NCBI RefSeq assembly: GCF_024346755.1
Contig: NZ_AP024861.1
Coordinates: 3,870,687 to 3,934,686, forward strand
Reading direction: 5' to 3'
From: Vibrio aerogenes
GTDB taxonomy: Bacteria > Pseudomonadota > Gammaproteobacteria > Enterobacterales > Vibrionaceae
DNA: 64,000 nt
The notes below the pieces were generated by a model. The model did no database searches, was not told where the DNA came from, and worked only from the letters and a program-made list of their open reading frames with translations. Of this stretch, positions 8,949 to 23,098 are shown in pieces. Positions within the stretch are counted from its first letter, which is position 1. The number at the start of each line of letters is the position of its first letter. Position numbers and translations under genes: made by a program.

Positions 8949-9101
8949 CTAGAAGACAGTTGCCAGTTCTTGCAAGAGGACGGATCCCCATGTAGAAAAA
9001 ACAGCCGCTAAAACAGCTACCAAAAGAGCAGCTGAGACAACATATTCAACAACAGTCAATCCATCTTCATCATGAAAAAATTGTAATAGATGTCTCAGCA
9101 T
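8949..9101 (-). CDS. flp: Flp-type pilin (second copy)
   Basis: Too short for routine ORF calling. It encodes 50 residues: MLRHLLQFFHDEDGLTVVEY..., ending in LATVF. The hallmark is G/LTVVEY (the Glu and Tyr of the Flp motif) directly after a short acidic leader (HDEDG), where TadV would cleave, followed by a hydrophobic helix. An ATG two codons upstream (9107) is possible, but AAGGA is 7 nt from the 9101 start and only 1 nt from the other. It is 35 nt upstream of tadV and 46 nt downstream of a similar pilin gene. Confidence 0.9.
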   Translation of the reverse strand: MLRHLLQFFHDEDGLTVVEYVVSAALLVAVLAAVFSTWGSVLLQELATVF

Positions 9102-9147
9102 GTTCATTTCCTTATAATACTGATTAAACGGTTATCCAGACGTTTTA

Positions 9148-9309
9148 TCAGAAAACATTGGCTAGTTCATTGGATATCAAAGTGCCCCAACCGCTGAATA
9201 CAGCTGCCAGCGCAGCGACTAAAAGTCCGGCACCAACGACATATTCAACCACGGTCAAACCTTCTTCATCATTCCAAAATGATTTACATTGCTTCATTAC
9301 GTTTTTCAT
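9148..9309 (-). CDS. flp: Flp-type pilin (first copy)
   Basis: Encodes 53 residues starting MKNVMKQCKSFWNDEEGLT and ending NELANVF. It has the same architecture as the neighbouring pilin: a basic and acidic leader (NDEEG), then LTVVEYVV and a hydrophobic Ala/Leu-rich helix with a conserved W-G near the C-terminus. Flp pilins are the major fibre subunit of Tad pili. AAGGAG lies about 9 nt before the ATG at 9309. It is the first gene of the operon. The pair looks like a tandem duplication that has diverged. Confidence 0.92.
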   Translation of the reverse strand: MKNVMKQCKSFWNDEEGLTVVEYVVGAGLLVAALAAVFSGWGTLISNELANVF

Positions 9310-9590
9310 CACATGCTCTCCTTCATGGGGTGATTAATGTTCAATTCCACTTTAGTCGCATAGAAGGCATTGTTGTTAGGATTTTTTTAAGATGAAGCAA
9401 ACGATCTATATCACCAAAAGTAATATTAAAAACAGTTATAGGAAGGACAAAAAAACTAGATAATTGTTATATATGATTTTTTTTCAGACATTTTAATCAA
9501 AGAAAATTTGTACAAAAATTAACCCATTCTTATTTTTGAGAATTATTTTTCAGTTTTGTTACATTATTGAGTTAAATATCACATATCCTT

Positions 9591-9797
9591 TCAAGCTAAC
9601 TTCAATCGCCCGCCAAACGCATCAGCATCAAATCTAACCCTCTGAATAATTTGAACTTCCAACTCTGCACTCAAATTAATGATTCGAATTAACAGGTGAC
9701 AAGCAAAGTGGGTAAGCATCACAGATATGCCAAACCCTGGAGCGTGTTTATCTTTCATGGCCCATCCTGTAGTCGCCAGATCAATATCTCCGGACAA
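9591..9797 (-). other. Orphan ORF carrying a MITE terminal sequence
   Basis: A 68-codon open frame (tail FDADAFGGRLKLA) with no clear ribosome binding site. I do not recognise the product. The reading frame passes straight through an 18 nt sequence (9740-9757) that is identical to the terminal repeat of the MITE at 41683-41947. It may be a fragment of a mobile element rather than a functional gene. Low support for being a real protein. Confidence 0.25.
9740..9757 (+). repeat. Solitary copy of the 18 nt MITE terminal repeat
   Basis: GAGCGTGTTTATCTTTCA, an exact match to the left terminal inverted repeat of the MITE at 41683-41700 and close to the hairpin arm at 32788. I found no matching opposite end nearby, so this is probably the remnant of a decayed copy or of the parental element. 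Confidence 0.7.
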
Positions 9798-10053
9798 TAG
9801 AGAATTTTACGTGATACGTCATTCAACTGACAAAAAATACACAGGACATCTATAATAACAAGGAGACTAAAGTTGATAAGAATTGACCGGTTCAACAATA
9901 TAGTTACCGGACATAATGAGAACAGGTACGATAAAAACACATTTTAAAACAAATACTATCAATACATTAACCACACTCATAACGCTCAGTCATGGCTTCG
10001 CAAATTTAGAATCAGGCTAAAATTACCTTTATCATCCGGGACGTGATACAGCC

Positions 10054-10806
10054 ATGACGATAAAATACATAGTACATTGGACAGGCGAATCTACAGCTCA
10101 GCTTCCAGATAAAGTACAGCAACTTATATTCGATTACTTCACTGTTATCGAACATGAAAACACGAATTCTTTACTGACTTCTCCCCATATAACGACTGTA
10201 TTTTTTTATTTTAAGCATCCACATCAACAAGCATCATTAGATCAGTCTCTGGAGATCTGTGAAACATTAAACAAAAAACTAATCATCATTCATCATGGCT
10301 TATGCAGTAAGCTTTGCTTGCAATGGATACACACGATAAAGGCTTCTATCGATCTATCCCGGACAGATTTACCTGAGCAGAAAATTCATGAGCTATTCTC
10401 TTCACTGACTCAACAGATCAATAAAAAATCATATCGTTCAAGAGAAACATCTCATCAATCTCTGGAGAAACTGATGTTTGACATTTTGCATTATATTGAC
10501 AGCCATATAGACTATTCCCTAAAAGAAGAGGAAATTTCTGCTTACTTCAACTACACACCAAACTATTTCTCCAAAATCTTTCACCAAGCAACGGGCACAG
10601 GGTTTAAAGCGTATATTATGGATAAACGTATCTCCAGAGCCCAGGCAATGCTCGCTAATGAACCAGAAGCAAACATAGCTCAAATTGCTTATCAGTGTGG
10701 ATACAAAGATGTGTCTTATTTTTCTCGTATCTTCAAGAAAAAGACCGGAATAACACCGGGAAATTACAGGCAGCAGAACGAAGAAAGGAACAAAAAACAG
10801 GCATAA
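10054..10806 (+). CDS. AraC-family transcriptional regulator
   Basis: A 250-residue protein. The C-terminal roughly 100 residues (about 140-240) form the AraC double helix-turn-helix: YIDSHIDYSLKEEEISAYF, NYFSKIFHQATGTGFKAYI, and the signature IAQIAYQCGYKDVSYFSRIF with a following KKKTGITPGNYR. The N-terminal 130 residues do not look like a cupin sugar-binding domain. Their alternating hydrophobic strands and helices suggest a degenerate receiver-like fold, without a recognisable phosphoacceptor Asp. It diverges from the tad operon, so tad regulation is a reasonable guess but is not shown. The SD is weak (GGGA). Confidence 0.88.
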   Translation: MTIKYIVHWTGESTAQLPDKVQQLIFDYFTVIEHENTNSLLTSPHITTVFFYFKHPHQQASLDQSLEICETLNKKLIIIHHGLCSKLCLQWIHTIKASIDLSRTDLPEQKIHELFSSLTQQINKKSYRSRETSHQSLEKLMFDILHYIDSHIDYSLKEEEISAYFNYTPNYFSKIFHQATGTGFKAYIMDKRISRAQAMLANEPEANIAQIAYQCGYKDVSYFSRIFKKKTGITPGNYRQQNEERNKKQA

Positions 10807-10836
10807 AAAAAGCCCCTGCTTTTCAGCAAGGGCTTA
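10804..10836 (-). terminator. Rho-independent terminator of the first rRNA operon
   Basis: On the minus strand AAGCCCTTGCTGAAAAGCAGGGGC forms a strong hairpin followed by seven T residues, just downstream of tRNA-Asp. The T-tract overlaps the stop codon of the convergent AraC-type gene, so it may also help end that transcript. Confidence 0.9.
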
Positions 10837-10853
10837 CAATTCAATCCAAATAA

Positions 10854-10930
10854 TGGCGGAGCGGACGGGACTCGAACCCGCGACCCCCGGCGTGACAGGC
10901 CGGTATTCTAACCAACTGAACTACCGCTCC
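10854..10930 (-). tRNA. tRNA-Asp (GTC)
   Basis: 77 nt cloverleaf with encoded CCA. It starts GGAGCGGTAGTTCAG; the anticodon loop reads CTGTCAC, giving GUC for Asp; the T arm has GGGTTCGAGTC. It lies 62 nt downstream of the 5S gene and is cotranscribed with it as the distal tRNA of the rRNA operon. Confidence 0.97.
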
Positions 10931-10992
10931 ACTTCAGATTGTCTGACACATGAAGTCTTACTTTAATCTGCTTCATCTGTCCGGTATATAAA

Positions 10993-11110
10993 GCCTGGCA
11001 GTGACCTACTCTCACATGGGGAAACCCCACACTACCATCGGCGCAATTGCGTTTCACTTCTGAGTTCGGCATGGATTCAGGTGGGTCCACAACGCTATGG
11101 CCGCCAGGCA
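10993..11110 (-). rRNA. rrf: 5S ribosomal RNA (operon 1)
   Basis: About 118 nt. The minus strand begins TGCCTGGCGGCCATAGCG and ends GGTCACTGCCAGGC, with the ends paired, and contains the conserved CCGAACTCAGAAGTGAAACG stretch. Identical at sight to the copy at 42893-43010. Exact ends may differ by 1-2 nt. Confidence 0.97.
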
Positions 11111-11227
11111 AATTCTGTTTCTTATCTCCACTTTTTAAAAAAGTGAAAACAAAAATTCCGGAAAACTGACTTCGCTCTCACACATCCAATTGTCTTAATC
11201 TGAGTCCACAAAACCCCTTGGGTGTTG

Positions 11228-14118
<2,891 letters not shown>

Positions 14119-14451
14119 ATACAACCCCAAAGGGTCTTACAGTCAAACAACCAAGGTGTCTGCAATTATTTAAACATGATGCAGACTTTGATTTTGCCGG
14201 ACTCAAATTTTTCTTCTGCTTAAAGCAGAAGCCAAGAACACTTGAATGTGTTTGGTGTATTCATATATGAATACTTTGAGAACTTTTACAAACAATTCTT
14301 ATTTGAATTAAACAAGAACTGCTTTGTCAGCTTTCCAAATTGTTAAAGAGCTAAAGTGTATAAATACACTTCTTAATAACTTTCAGCGTCACAACTTCTG
14401 ACCACATCTGTCAACGCAGCCTGGAAACTGTATCCAAAAGTAATTAAGAAG
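14119..14451 (-). other. 16S-23S spacer, 23S-proximal part, with boxA
   Basis: A non-coding 333 nt spacer between tRNA-Val and 23S. On the minus strand it contains GCTCTTTAACA (rc of 14338-14352), the boxA antitermination site used by the Nus complex before 23S. Long complementary stretches near both ends of 23S are expected to form the RNase III processing stem. No gene seen. Confidence 0.8.
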
Positions 14452-14527
14452 TGGTGGGCGATACCGGGTTCGAACCAGTGACCCCCTGCTTGTAAGGCAG
14501 GTGCTCTCCCAACTGAGCTAATCGCCC
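14452..14527 (-). tRNA. tRNA-Val (TAC)
   Basis: 76 nt with encoded CCA. It starts GGGCGATTAGCTCAG; anticodon loop CTTACAA gives UAC for Val. It is the last of four tRNAs in the 16S-23S spacer of operon 1. Confidence 0.97.
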
Positions 14528-14537
14528 GTTTTCGATA

Positions 14538-14613
14538 TGGTGGAGCTATGCGGGATCGAACCGCAGACCTCCTGCGTGCAAGGCAGGCGCTCTCCCAGCT
14601 GAGCTATAGCCCC
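14538..14613 (-). tRNA. tRNA-Ala (TGC)
   Basis: 76 nt with encoded CCA. It starts GGGGCTATAGCTCAG; anticodon loop TTGCACG gives UGC for Ala. The acceptor, D and T arms are identical to tRNA-Ala(GGC) at 46310-46385; only the anticodon arm differs. Confidence 0.97.
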
Positions 14614-14623
14614 ATATCAAAAA

Positions 14624-14699
14624 TGGTGGGTCGTACAGGATTCGAACCTGTGACAAATTGGTTAAAAGCCAACTGCTCTACCAGCTGAGCTAACGACCC
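14624..14699 (-). tRNA. tRNA-Lys (TTT)
   Basis: 76 nt with encoded CCA. It starts GGGTCGTTAGCTCAG; the anticodon loop CTTTTAA gives UUU for Lys. Second tRNA of the spacer in the direction of transcription. Confidence 0.97.
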
Positions 14700-14718
14700 G
14701 TCTTTCTTTCAAAGAAAG

Positions 14719-14794
14719 TGGTATCCCGTAGGGGAGTCGAACCCCTGTTACCGCCGTGAAAGGGCGGTGTCCTAGGCCTCTAGACGAACGGGAC
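14719..14794 (-). tRNA. tRNA-Glu (TTC)
   Basis: 76 nt with encoded CCA. It starts GTCCCGTTCGTCTAG; the anticodon loop CTTTCAC gives UUC for Glu. First spacer tRNA after 16S, making the Glu-Lys-Ala-Val spacer order known from vibrios. Confidence 0.97.
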
Positions 14795-14860
14795 ACTTTA
14801 CATATCTCTTTATAAAACCAAATCAATCTGTGTGAGCACTCATCAACGTATCTTTATCGT

Positions 14861-16403
<1,543 letters not shown>

Positions 16404-16621
16404 AGTTTTTTCTGAAGCCGGAGCTTCTGCTCAATGAATACTGTGATATTACATCGTAATATCGAATTGACTGTGCCAATATCTCATCAGAGATATCGAT
16501 TTGGTCACTCATTCACTGATAAATCTTTTTATAAGATATCTGTTAACGAGTACCCACACAGATTGATTGGTTTATATTGTTAAAGAGCTGTTCTTCTCAG
16601 CATTGCTTCGAAGAGGCGGTC

Positions 16622-16649
16622 ATTCTAGCGGGATAATTTTCAGTGTCAA
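16622..16649 (-). promoter_or_regulatory. rRNA promoter P2 (operon 1)
   Basis: On the minus strand TTGACA (16644-16649), 16 nt spacer, TAGAAT (16622-16627), followed by a GACCGCC discriminator. A near-consensus sigma-70 promoter placed just before the leader. Conserved in operon 2. Confidence 0.85.
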
Positions 16650-16735
16650 ACACTTTTTTAAATTTTCCTTTTAAGCCCTGACCGGACTCACATCGTTCAG
16701 GCTGTTGTTGCCGCCATCCCGTGTCAGTGGGGCGC

Positions 16736-16763
16736 ATTATAGGGGAGTAATTATATCTGGCAA
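16736..16763 (-). promoter_or_regulatory. rRNA promoter P1 (operon 1)
   Basis: On the minus strand TTGCCA (16758-16763), 16 nt spacer, TATAAT (16736-16741), then the G+C-rich discriminator GCGCC typical of stringently controlled rRNA P1 promoters. A/T tracts upstream (16764-16790) resemble an UP element. Confidence 0.88.
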
Positions 16764-16982
16764 GTACTTTTTTCTACTTTTTTTTAATTTCCGCTCAAGT
16801 GGGTAATTTTCAGGCAAAACAGTCTTTTTTTGCTGCATATATCAACAATTTCCAATATTTAATCAAGAAGAGCTTCAATAATATAAAGGTGTTTATTACA
16901 AATATTGATTAAGATAACCTTCTTCAACGAATAACTTCGGAATAACTCTATCGTATCTATCATCAGTACAGGAAAAGCAGGT

Positions 16983-17531
16983 ATGGCAAATTTACGTAGT
17001 TATAGAGGTATCTGCCCCAAAATAGCGCAGTATGTTTATATAGATAGTTCTTCAGTCCTTGTCGGAGACATTCAGATTGGTGAACACTCCAGTATATGGC
17101 CTCTTGTTGCTGCTCGTGGGGATGTGAATTTTATTACAATCGGTGAACGAACTAACATTCAGGATGGGAGCGTGTTACACGTTACTCACAAGAATCAGGA
17201 TAATCCTCAAGGCCAACCACTCATCATAGGTAACGATGTCACAATAGGGCATAAAGTAATGCTTCATGGTTGTACGATTCATGATCGCGTTTTAGTGGGG
17301 ATGGGATCAATTGTGCTCGATGGTTCTGTTATTGAGAGTGATGTCATGATTGGTGCCGGTAGCCTCGTCCCGCCGGGGAAGATACTTGAAAGTGGATACC
17401 TCTATATAGGAAGCCCAGTCAGGCAGGCACGTCCTCTGTCTCCGGAAGAACGTGCGTTTTTACTAAAATCAGCGGAAAACTATGTTCAAAACAAAAATGA
17501 CTTTCTGTATGAAGTAAAAAACATTGACTAA
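16983..17531 (+). CDS. yrdA: Gamma carbonic anhydrase-like hexapeptide protein YrdA
   Basis: A 182-residue left-handed beta-helix protein of the gamma-carbonic anhydrase family. Hexapeptide-type repeats run through SSVLVGDIQIGEHSSIWPLV, IGERTNIQDGSVLHV and IGNDVTIGHKVMLHG. Candidate metal-binding His residues lie in HVTH, IGHKV and MLHGC. Many members have no shown anhydrase activity, so the function is open. The ATG follows an AGG-type site. Its 3' end overlaps the convergent DUF1488 gene by 4 nt. In enterobacteria it also lies next to an rRNA operon and the yrdB-aroE block. Confidence 0.92.
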   Translation: MANLRSYRGICPKIAQYVYIDSSSVLVGDIQIGEHSSIWPLVAARGDVNFITIGERTNIQDGSVLHVTHKNQDNPQGQPLIIGNDVTIGHKVMLHGCTIHDRVLVGMGSIVLDGSVIESDVMIGAGSLVPPGKILESGYLYIGSPVRQARPLSPEERAFLLKSAENYVQNKNDFLYEVKNID

Positions 17532-17791
17532 AAAATCACGATACGCCCTTGTTCGTCATATCGATCGTCCTCTATTGCGTTTTCTGCCAGTTCTTCGATA
17601 TCAAAACGATATTGTGTAAACACATCAAGGGCATTGTGACTATCAACTATTGTCTGGGCAGATATCTTTTCTAATGCAGGCAAAGAAATGAAACATTCTA
17701 TCAATAATCCACTCAACTGAGCAGAGAAGCAAACCTGTTGAGTCTCATCACACCAATACTGTACATCAGAAAAAATTACAGACTGATTCAT
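17528..17791 (-). CDS. DUF1488 family protein (YrdB-like position)
   Basis: A small acidic protein of 87 residues with the DUF1488 look: an N-terminal [21 protein letters not shown] followed by a sheet/helix region and a short acidic C-terminus. The function of the family is unknown. Its ATG overlaps the aroE stop by 4 nt, so it is expressed with aroE. It occupies the position of yrdB in enterobacteria. Confidence 0.78.
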   Translation of the reverse strand: MNQSVIFSDVQYWCDETQQVCFSAQLSGLLIECFISLPALEKISAQTIVDSHNALDVFTQYRFDIEELAENAIEDDRYDEQGRIVIF

Positions 17792-18624
17792 GCAGCACCT
17801 TCGAGATTTCGTCTCAACTCATTCAAAACTTGTCGGGTACCCGGACGGATTCCCCGCCACAGCATAAAACTCTCGGCAGCCTGACCAACTAACATCCCCA
17901 ATCCATCATAAGCATGAGCACACCCACTTTCTATAGCCCACTGATTAAAGACGGTTCTGCCGTTTCCATACATCATGTCATAAGCGACGCTATTCTTGCC
18001 AAAGATACAGTCAGAAATCTCTGGAAGCTGGCCGCTCAAACTTGCTGATGTAGAGTTAATTACAATATCAAACCCTGATTTGATCTCACACATTGGCTGA
18101 GCTGAGACATTCCCAAGAGGACCAAAGATTTCATACAGACTCTCAGCTTTCTCTACTGTACGATTCGTAATGACAATAGATTCTGGCTTCTGGTTTAACA
18201 AAGGCTGAATCACTCCTCGGGCTGCGCCGCCGGCACCAATCAATAAAATATTTGAACCTGCTAACGGAACCTGATGCTGTAGCAAGTCAAACACCAATCC
18301 TTCACCATCGGTGTTATCTCCGAGAACGCCGCCATCATCCAGTTTTTTCAGAGTATTGACCGCTCCGGCAAGCCGCGCTCTTTCAGAAAGCATATCTGCA
18401 AATTGACAAGCTTCCTCTTTAAACGGAACTGTGACATTACATCCTTTACCACCCTGAGAAAAAAAAGTATCAACCGATCTCTGAAAGCCATCAACAGGAG
18501 CTAACTCGGCAGTGTAAGTCATATCCTGATTCGTCTGACGAGCAAAAAGAGTATGTATAAATGGTGATTTACTGTGTTGGATCGGGTGACCAAACACAGC
18601 ATATCGATCTGTCATATGAGCCAT
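17788..18624 (-). CDS. aroE: Shikimate dehydrogenase (NADP+)
   Basis: Reduces 3-dehydroshikimate to shikimate in aromatic amino acid synthesis. 278 residues. The shikimate pocket is readable as HPIQHSKSP near the N-terminus and [10 protein letters not shown] with the catalytic Lys. The NADP fold has [15 protein letters not shown] GAGGAAR and the NADPH-specific NRT. AAGG lies 7 nt before the ATG at 18624; an internal ATG three codons on is poorly spaced. It is downstream of hemF by 78 nt and coupled to the DUF1488 gene. Confidence 0.96.
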   Translation of the reverse strand: MAHMTDRYAVFGHPIQHSKSPFIHTLFARQTNQDMTYTAELAPVDGFQRSVDTFFSQGGKGCNVTVPFKEEACQFADMLSERARLAGAVNTLKKLDDGGVLGDNTDGEGLVFDLLQHQVPLAGSNILLIGAGGAARGVIQPLLNQKPESIVITNRTVEKAESLYEIFGPLGNVSAQPMCEIKSGFDIVINSTSASLSGQLPEISDCIFGKNSVAYDMMYGNGRTVFNQWAIESGCAHAYDGLGMLVGQAAESFMLWRGIRPGTRQVLNELRRNLEGAA

Positions 18625-18702
18625 ATTTTTGCCTTAATAAGCGAATAAAAAGCTAAACGAATAAAAATACAACACTGAACCTACCACCAGATATCAAACC
18701 TG

Positions 18703-20182
<1,480 letters not shown>

Positions 20183-20296
20183 GATTTTATCGTCCGTATC
20201 AAACATACTTCTAAAGATTAGCTAGTGTACAAACGATTAATCAGGAAACCTAAATCTATTTATCTAAAATAGAGTAGTGGGTGTATATCTCCCATC

Positions 20297-20312
20297 ACGC
20301 AAACGTTTTCCT
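20297..20312 (+). promoter_or_regulatory. PurR operator upstream of purEK
   Basis: ACGCAAACGTTTTCCT matches the PurR box consensus ACGCAAACGTTTNCNT. It overlaps the -35 region of the purE promoter, so binding of PurR with hypoxanthine or guanine would block transcription. Confidence 0.85.
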
Positions 20313-20335
20313 TATTCAATATTTCACCGTATAAT
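20307..20335 (+). promoter_or_regulatory. purEK promoter
   Basis: TATAAT at 20330-20335 with a poor -35 (TTTCCT, 20307-20312) at 17 nt spacing, about 48 nt upstream of the purE ATG. The -10 is good; the -35 lies inside the PurR box. Confidence 0.6.
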
Positions 20336-20382
20336 GCGCGAAAATTTCTTTTTCATTATCATCACAGTCACAGGAATCAGAG

Positions 20383-20868
20383 ATGAAAGTCGGAATAATC
20401 ATGGGATCAAAGTCAGATTGGCCAACAATGAAACTAGCTGCTGACATGCTGGATCAATTTGGCGTTGAATATGAAACGAAAGTCGTTTCTGCTCACCGGA
20501 CACCTCACTTACTGGCAGAGTATGCCAGTGATGCAAAAGATCGGGGAATTCAAGTGATTATCGCAGGCGCAGGCGGTGCTGCACATTTACCCGGAATGAC
20601 AGCGGCATTTACCAGCATTCCGGTCCTTGGTGTACCTGTCCAGTCCCGTGCTTTAAAAGGAATGGATTCTTTGCTGTCAATCGTTCAAATGCCAAAAGGT
20701 ATTGCCGTCGGAACGCTGGCAATTGGTGAAGCAGGTGCCGCAAACGCCGGCATCTTAGCAGCTCAGATTATTGGTATCCATTATCCGGCAGTAATGGAAA
20801 AAGTAGAGCAATTCCGCCAGTCTCAAACAGATATGGTGTTATCTAACCCAAATCCTGAAGAGGAATAA
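20383..20868 (+). CDS. purE: N5-carboxyaminoimidazole ribonucleotide mutase
   Basis: Converts N5-CAIR to CAIR in purine synthesis (class I PurE). 161 residues. The substrate loop [10 protein letters not shown], the SAHRTP motif with the catalytic His, and [16 protein letters not shown] are all present. The ATG follows AATCAGAG. It is followed after 5 nt by purK, the enzyme that makes its substrate. Regulation is most likely by PurR. Confidence 0.97.
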   Translation: MKVGIIMGSKSDWPTMKLAADMLDQFGVEYETKVVSAHRTPHLLAEYASDAKDRGIQVIIAGAGGAAHLPGMTAAFTSIPVLGVPVQSRALKGMDSLLSIVQMPKGIAVGTLAIGEAGAANAGILAAQIIGIHYPAVMEKVEQFRQSQTDMVLSNPNPEEE

Positions 20869-20873
20869 AACCG

Positions 20874-22001
20874 ATGCATCACGTTCTTGTCTTAGGTGCA
20901 GGTCAGCTCGCACAAATGATGTCTCTTGCCGGAGCTCCTCTCAATATTAAGATCAGTGCATTTGATGTTGTCACTAATCAAATAGTTCATCCATTGACCC
21001 AGGAAATACTGGGAACGGGGCTCGATACAGCAATTGCACAAGCGGATGTTATCACCGCTGAATTTGAGCATATTCCTCACGATATTCTTTATCACTGTGA
21101 AAAAAGCGGCAAGTTACGCCCAGGCGCTCAAGCCATCAAAACCGGTGGTGATCGTCGTTTGGAAAAAAAAATATTAGATGAGTCTGGCGTAGAAAGTGCC
21201 AAATACTACGTTATCGAAACCAAAGATGACTTTGAAAAGGCAATACAGCACGTCGGCATCCCGATGGTATTGAAGACAGCATTAGGTGGTTACGATGGTA
21301 AGGGGCAGTGGCGTTTACATACAAAAGCCGATGCTGATGCTATCTGGCAAGAAATTCAAACCAGCCTTGAGTCAACTCAAAATCAAGCTGTTGTTGCTGA
21401 AGCTTTTATTCCTTTTGACCGCGAAGTCTCACTGGTAGGTGCCAGAGATCAATCGGGTAAAACAGCGATTTACTCGTTATCCGAAAACATCCATACAAAT
21501 GGTGTTCTCAGCCTGTCGACATCACTTCATGATCCCGAACTGCAAAATCAGGCGCATACGATGTTTAAAGCAGTCGCTGATGCGCTGAATTATACCGGTG
21601 TACTGGCTCTGGAATTTTTTGATGTCAGTGGAAATTTACTTGTAAATGAAATTGCGCCACGGGTACACAATTCTGGCCACTGGACGCAAGAAGGCGCCGA
21701 AACATGTCAGTTTGAAAACCACTTACGCGCAGTTTGCGGCTTACCTCTGGGCTGCACTAAATTGCTTCGGCCAACAAGTATGATAAATATTCTGGGCGAA
21801 AACACCTTGCCTGAAGCCATCCTTGACACAGATGGATGTCATGTTCACTGGTACGGGAAAGAAAAACGTCCTGGCAGAAAAATGGGACATATCAATGTTT
21901 GCGCGGAAAATGATGAAAAGCGCTTAAAGACCTTATGTTCTCTTGCCCAAATACTGGATAAGAAATCTTTTCCTGCGCTTCACAAGTTAATCGAAATATA
22001 A
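20874..22001 (+). CDS. purK: N5-carboxyaminoimidazole ribonucleotide synthase
   Basis: ATP-grasp enzyme making N5-CAIR from AIR, bicarbonate and ATP. 375 residues with the N-terminal [11 protein letters not shown] dinucleotide-like motif, ATP-grasp glycine loop GGYDGKGQW, and [24 protein letters not shown] in the metal site. AGAGGA inside the purE 3' end serves as its ribosome binding site. It is convergent with yrdD, 25 nt apart. Confidence 0.96.
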   Translation: MHHVLVLGAGQLAQMMSLAGAPLNIKISAFDVVTNQIVHPLTQEILGTGLDTAIAQADVITAEFEHIPHDILYHCEKSGKLRPGAQAIKTGGDRRLEKKILDESGVESAKYYVIETKDDFEKAIQHVGIPMVLKTALGGYDGKGQWRLHTKADADAIWQEIQTSLESTQNQAVVAEAFIPFDREVSLVGARDQSGKTAIYSLSENIHTNGVLSLSTSLHDPELQNQAHTMFKAVADALNYTGVLALEFFDVSGNLLVNEIAPRVHNSGHWTQEGAETCQFENHLRAVCGLPLGCTKLLRPTSMINILGENTLPEAILDTDGCHVHWYGKEKRPGRKMGHINVCAENDEKRLKTLCSLAQILDKKSFPALHKLIEI

Positions 22002-22026
22002 GAGTCTGGTTATAACGGTCATGACA

Positions 22027-22605
22027 TTAAAAAGCGTCATGGCCTTCTTCATGACCACACTTCTTACTGGCACATACTTTTTTGACACCTGCTGCCGTCT
22101 TCTTTTCTACCAGCAATCGAAAACCGCACAGACTGCAAACCCCATCAAGAGGCTGTGAGTTAACAGCAAATTTACACTTTGGATAACCATCACATGCCCA
22201 AAAAGTCTTACCAAATCTGGATTTTCTTTCCACCAGAACACCTTCACGACATTCAGGACATGAGATTGATTGATCTGCTTTCTGTTCATGAGATTCAAAT
22301 GGTTCAGTATGCTCACACTCCGGGTAATGACTGCATCCAATGAACATCCCAAAGCGTCCCTGACGCAATACCAGTTCATGTCCGCATTCTGAACAATTTA
22401 CCCCAAGTGATTTGACGATGTGTCCGTCATTCTGATGAAGCGGTTGAATAAAATCACAATTCGGATAGGACGAGCAACCAAGAAAAGAACCATGCTTACC
22501 ATGACGAAGCTGCAGAGGTGACTGACATTGGGGACATAAGCCTTTTTCTGCTAATGCATGAGCATGGGCAGAAAAAAGCTGTTGATTAATTTTATTTCGA
22601 CTCAT
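22027..22605 (-). CDS. yrdD: YrdD-like zinc-finger protein (topoisomerase I C-terminal type)
   Basis: About 192 residues made of four Cys4 zinc-ribbon repeats like those in the C-terminus of DNA topoisomerase I: CPQCQSPL...LGCSSYPNC, CSECGHEL...IGCSHYPEC, CPECREGV...ACDGYPKC and CSLCGFRL...CASKKC. There is no topoisomerase catalytic domain, so it probably binds single-stranded nucleic acid; its role is unknown. The open frame extends to 22656 into smg; the ATG at 22605 (MSRNKINQQ) avoids that overlap, though its SD is weak. In the order yrdD-smg-dprA, as in other gammaproteobacteria. Confidence 0.88.
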   Translation of the reverse strand: MSRNKINQQLFSAHAHALAEKGLCPQCQSPLQLRHGKHGSFLGCSSYPNCDFIQPLHQNDGHIVKSLGVNCSECGHELVLRQGRFGMFIGCSHYPECEHTEPFESHEQKADQSISCPECREGVLVERKSRFGKTFWACDGYPKCKFAVNSQPLDGVCSLCGFRLLVEKKTAAGVKKVCASKKCGHEEGHDAF

Positions 22606-22619
22606 TGCTGACTTGCTAC

Positions 22620-23096
22620 TTAATGTAAAATGCCTTGCTCGTTTGTATAGAGCCACTCTTCCATTAATGTATAAGCATTTTCATTTCCGGGCACATTAAA
22701 CAACACCATTAAGATAATCCACTTCAAGTCATCCAGCTCAAATGCCGAGGTTTCAAGCCCCATAACACGATCAATAACCATCTCTCTGGTTTCGGGTGTC
22801 AGTACTTTTATTTGCTCCAGAAATAATAAAAAGCCCCTACATTCAGCATCAAGCCGAACGGACTCTTTCTCTGTAAAAATCCGCATTGCTGTTGTCGCAC
22901 TAACAGACAATGGGGAATGAACATCACTTTGTTGAAGTGATGCTAACTCTTCTAACCAATGAAGGGCTTTAAAGATCTCTTTTTGATGAAAACCTGCGCG
23001 TAGCAACTCATCTTCTAACTCATCTTGATCTACTTGTAACTCAGCATCGCTATGGATGTAAGTTTCAAACAGATACATAAGAATATCCATCATCAT
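22620..23096 (-). CDS. smg: Smg family protein (DUF494)
   Basis: A 158-residue, mostly helical acidic protein of the Smg/DUF494 family, identified by [18 protein letters not shown] at the start, a Leu-rich middle ([26 protein letters not shown]) and the C-terminal [16 protein letters not shown]. Its biochemical role is not known. Three consecutive ATGs occur at the start; any may be used. It lies 2 nt after dprA, so the two are coupled. Confidence 0.92.
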   Translation of the reverse strand: MMMDILMYLFETYIHSDAELQVDQDELEDELLRAGFHQKEIFKALHWLEELASLQQSDVHSPLSVSATTAMRIFTEKESVRLDAECRGFLLFLEQIKVLTPETREMVIDRVMGLETSAFELDDLKWIILMVLFNVPGNENAYTLMEEWLYTNEQGILH

Positions 23097-23098
23097 AG

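Larger units (their letters stand above)
9310..10053. other. AT-rich intergenic region upstream of the tad operon
   Basis: About 740 nt between the divergently read first Flp pilin and the AraC-type gene. The part next to flp (9340-9590) is very AT-rich and should hold the tad promoter, but I could not pick out a convincing sigma-70 or sigma-54 site. It also holds an orphan minus-strand ORF (9591-9797) that includes a MITE end sequence. I see no other gene. Confidence 0.6.
16404..16982 (-). other. rRNA operon 1 leader, promoters and upstream gap
   Basis: A non-coding 579 nt. Toward 16S lies the leader with boxA (GCTCTTTAACA, rc of 16579-16590), then two promoters listed separately, then an A/T-rich upstream-activating stretch (16764-16790). 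The segment 16800-16982 belongs to the divergent yrdA gene and holds its promoter, which I could not define. Confidence 0.75.

Noticed and set aside
9310..9590. A sigma-54 (-24/-12) promoter for the tad operon
   Set aside because: No TGGCAC-N5-TTGC-like match was found on the minus strand upstream of 9309.
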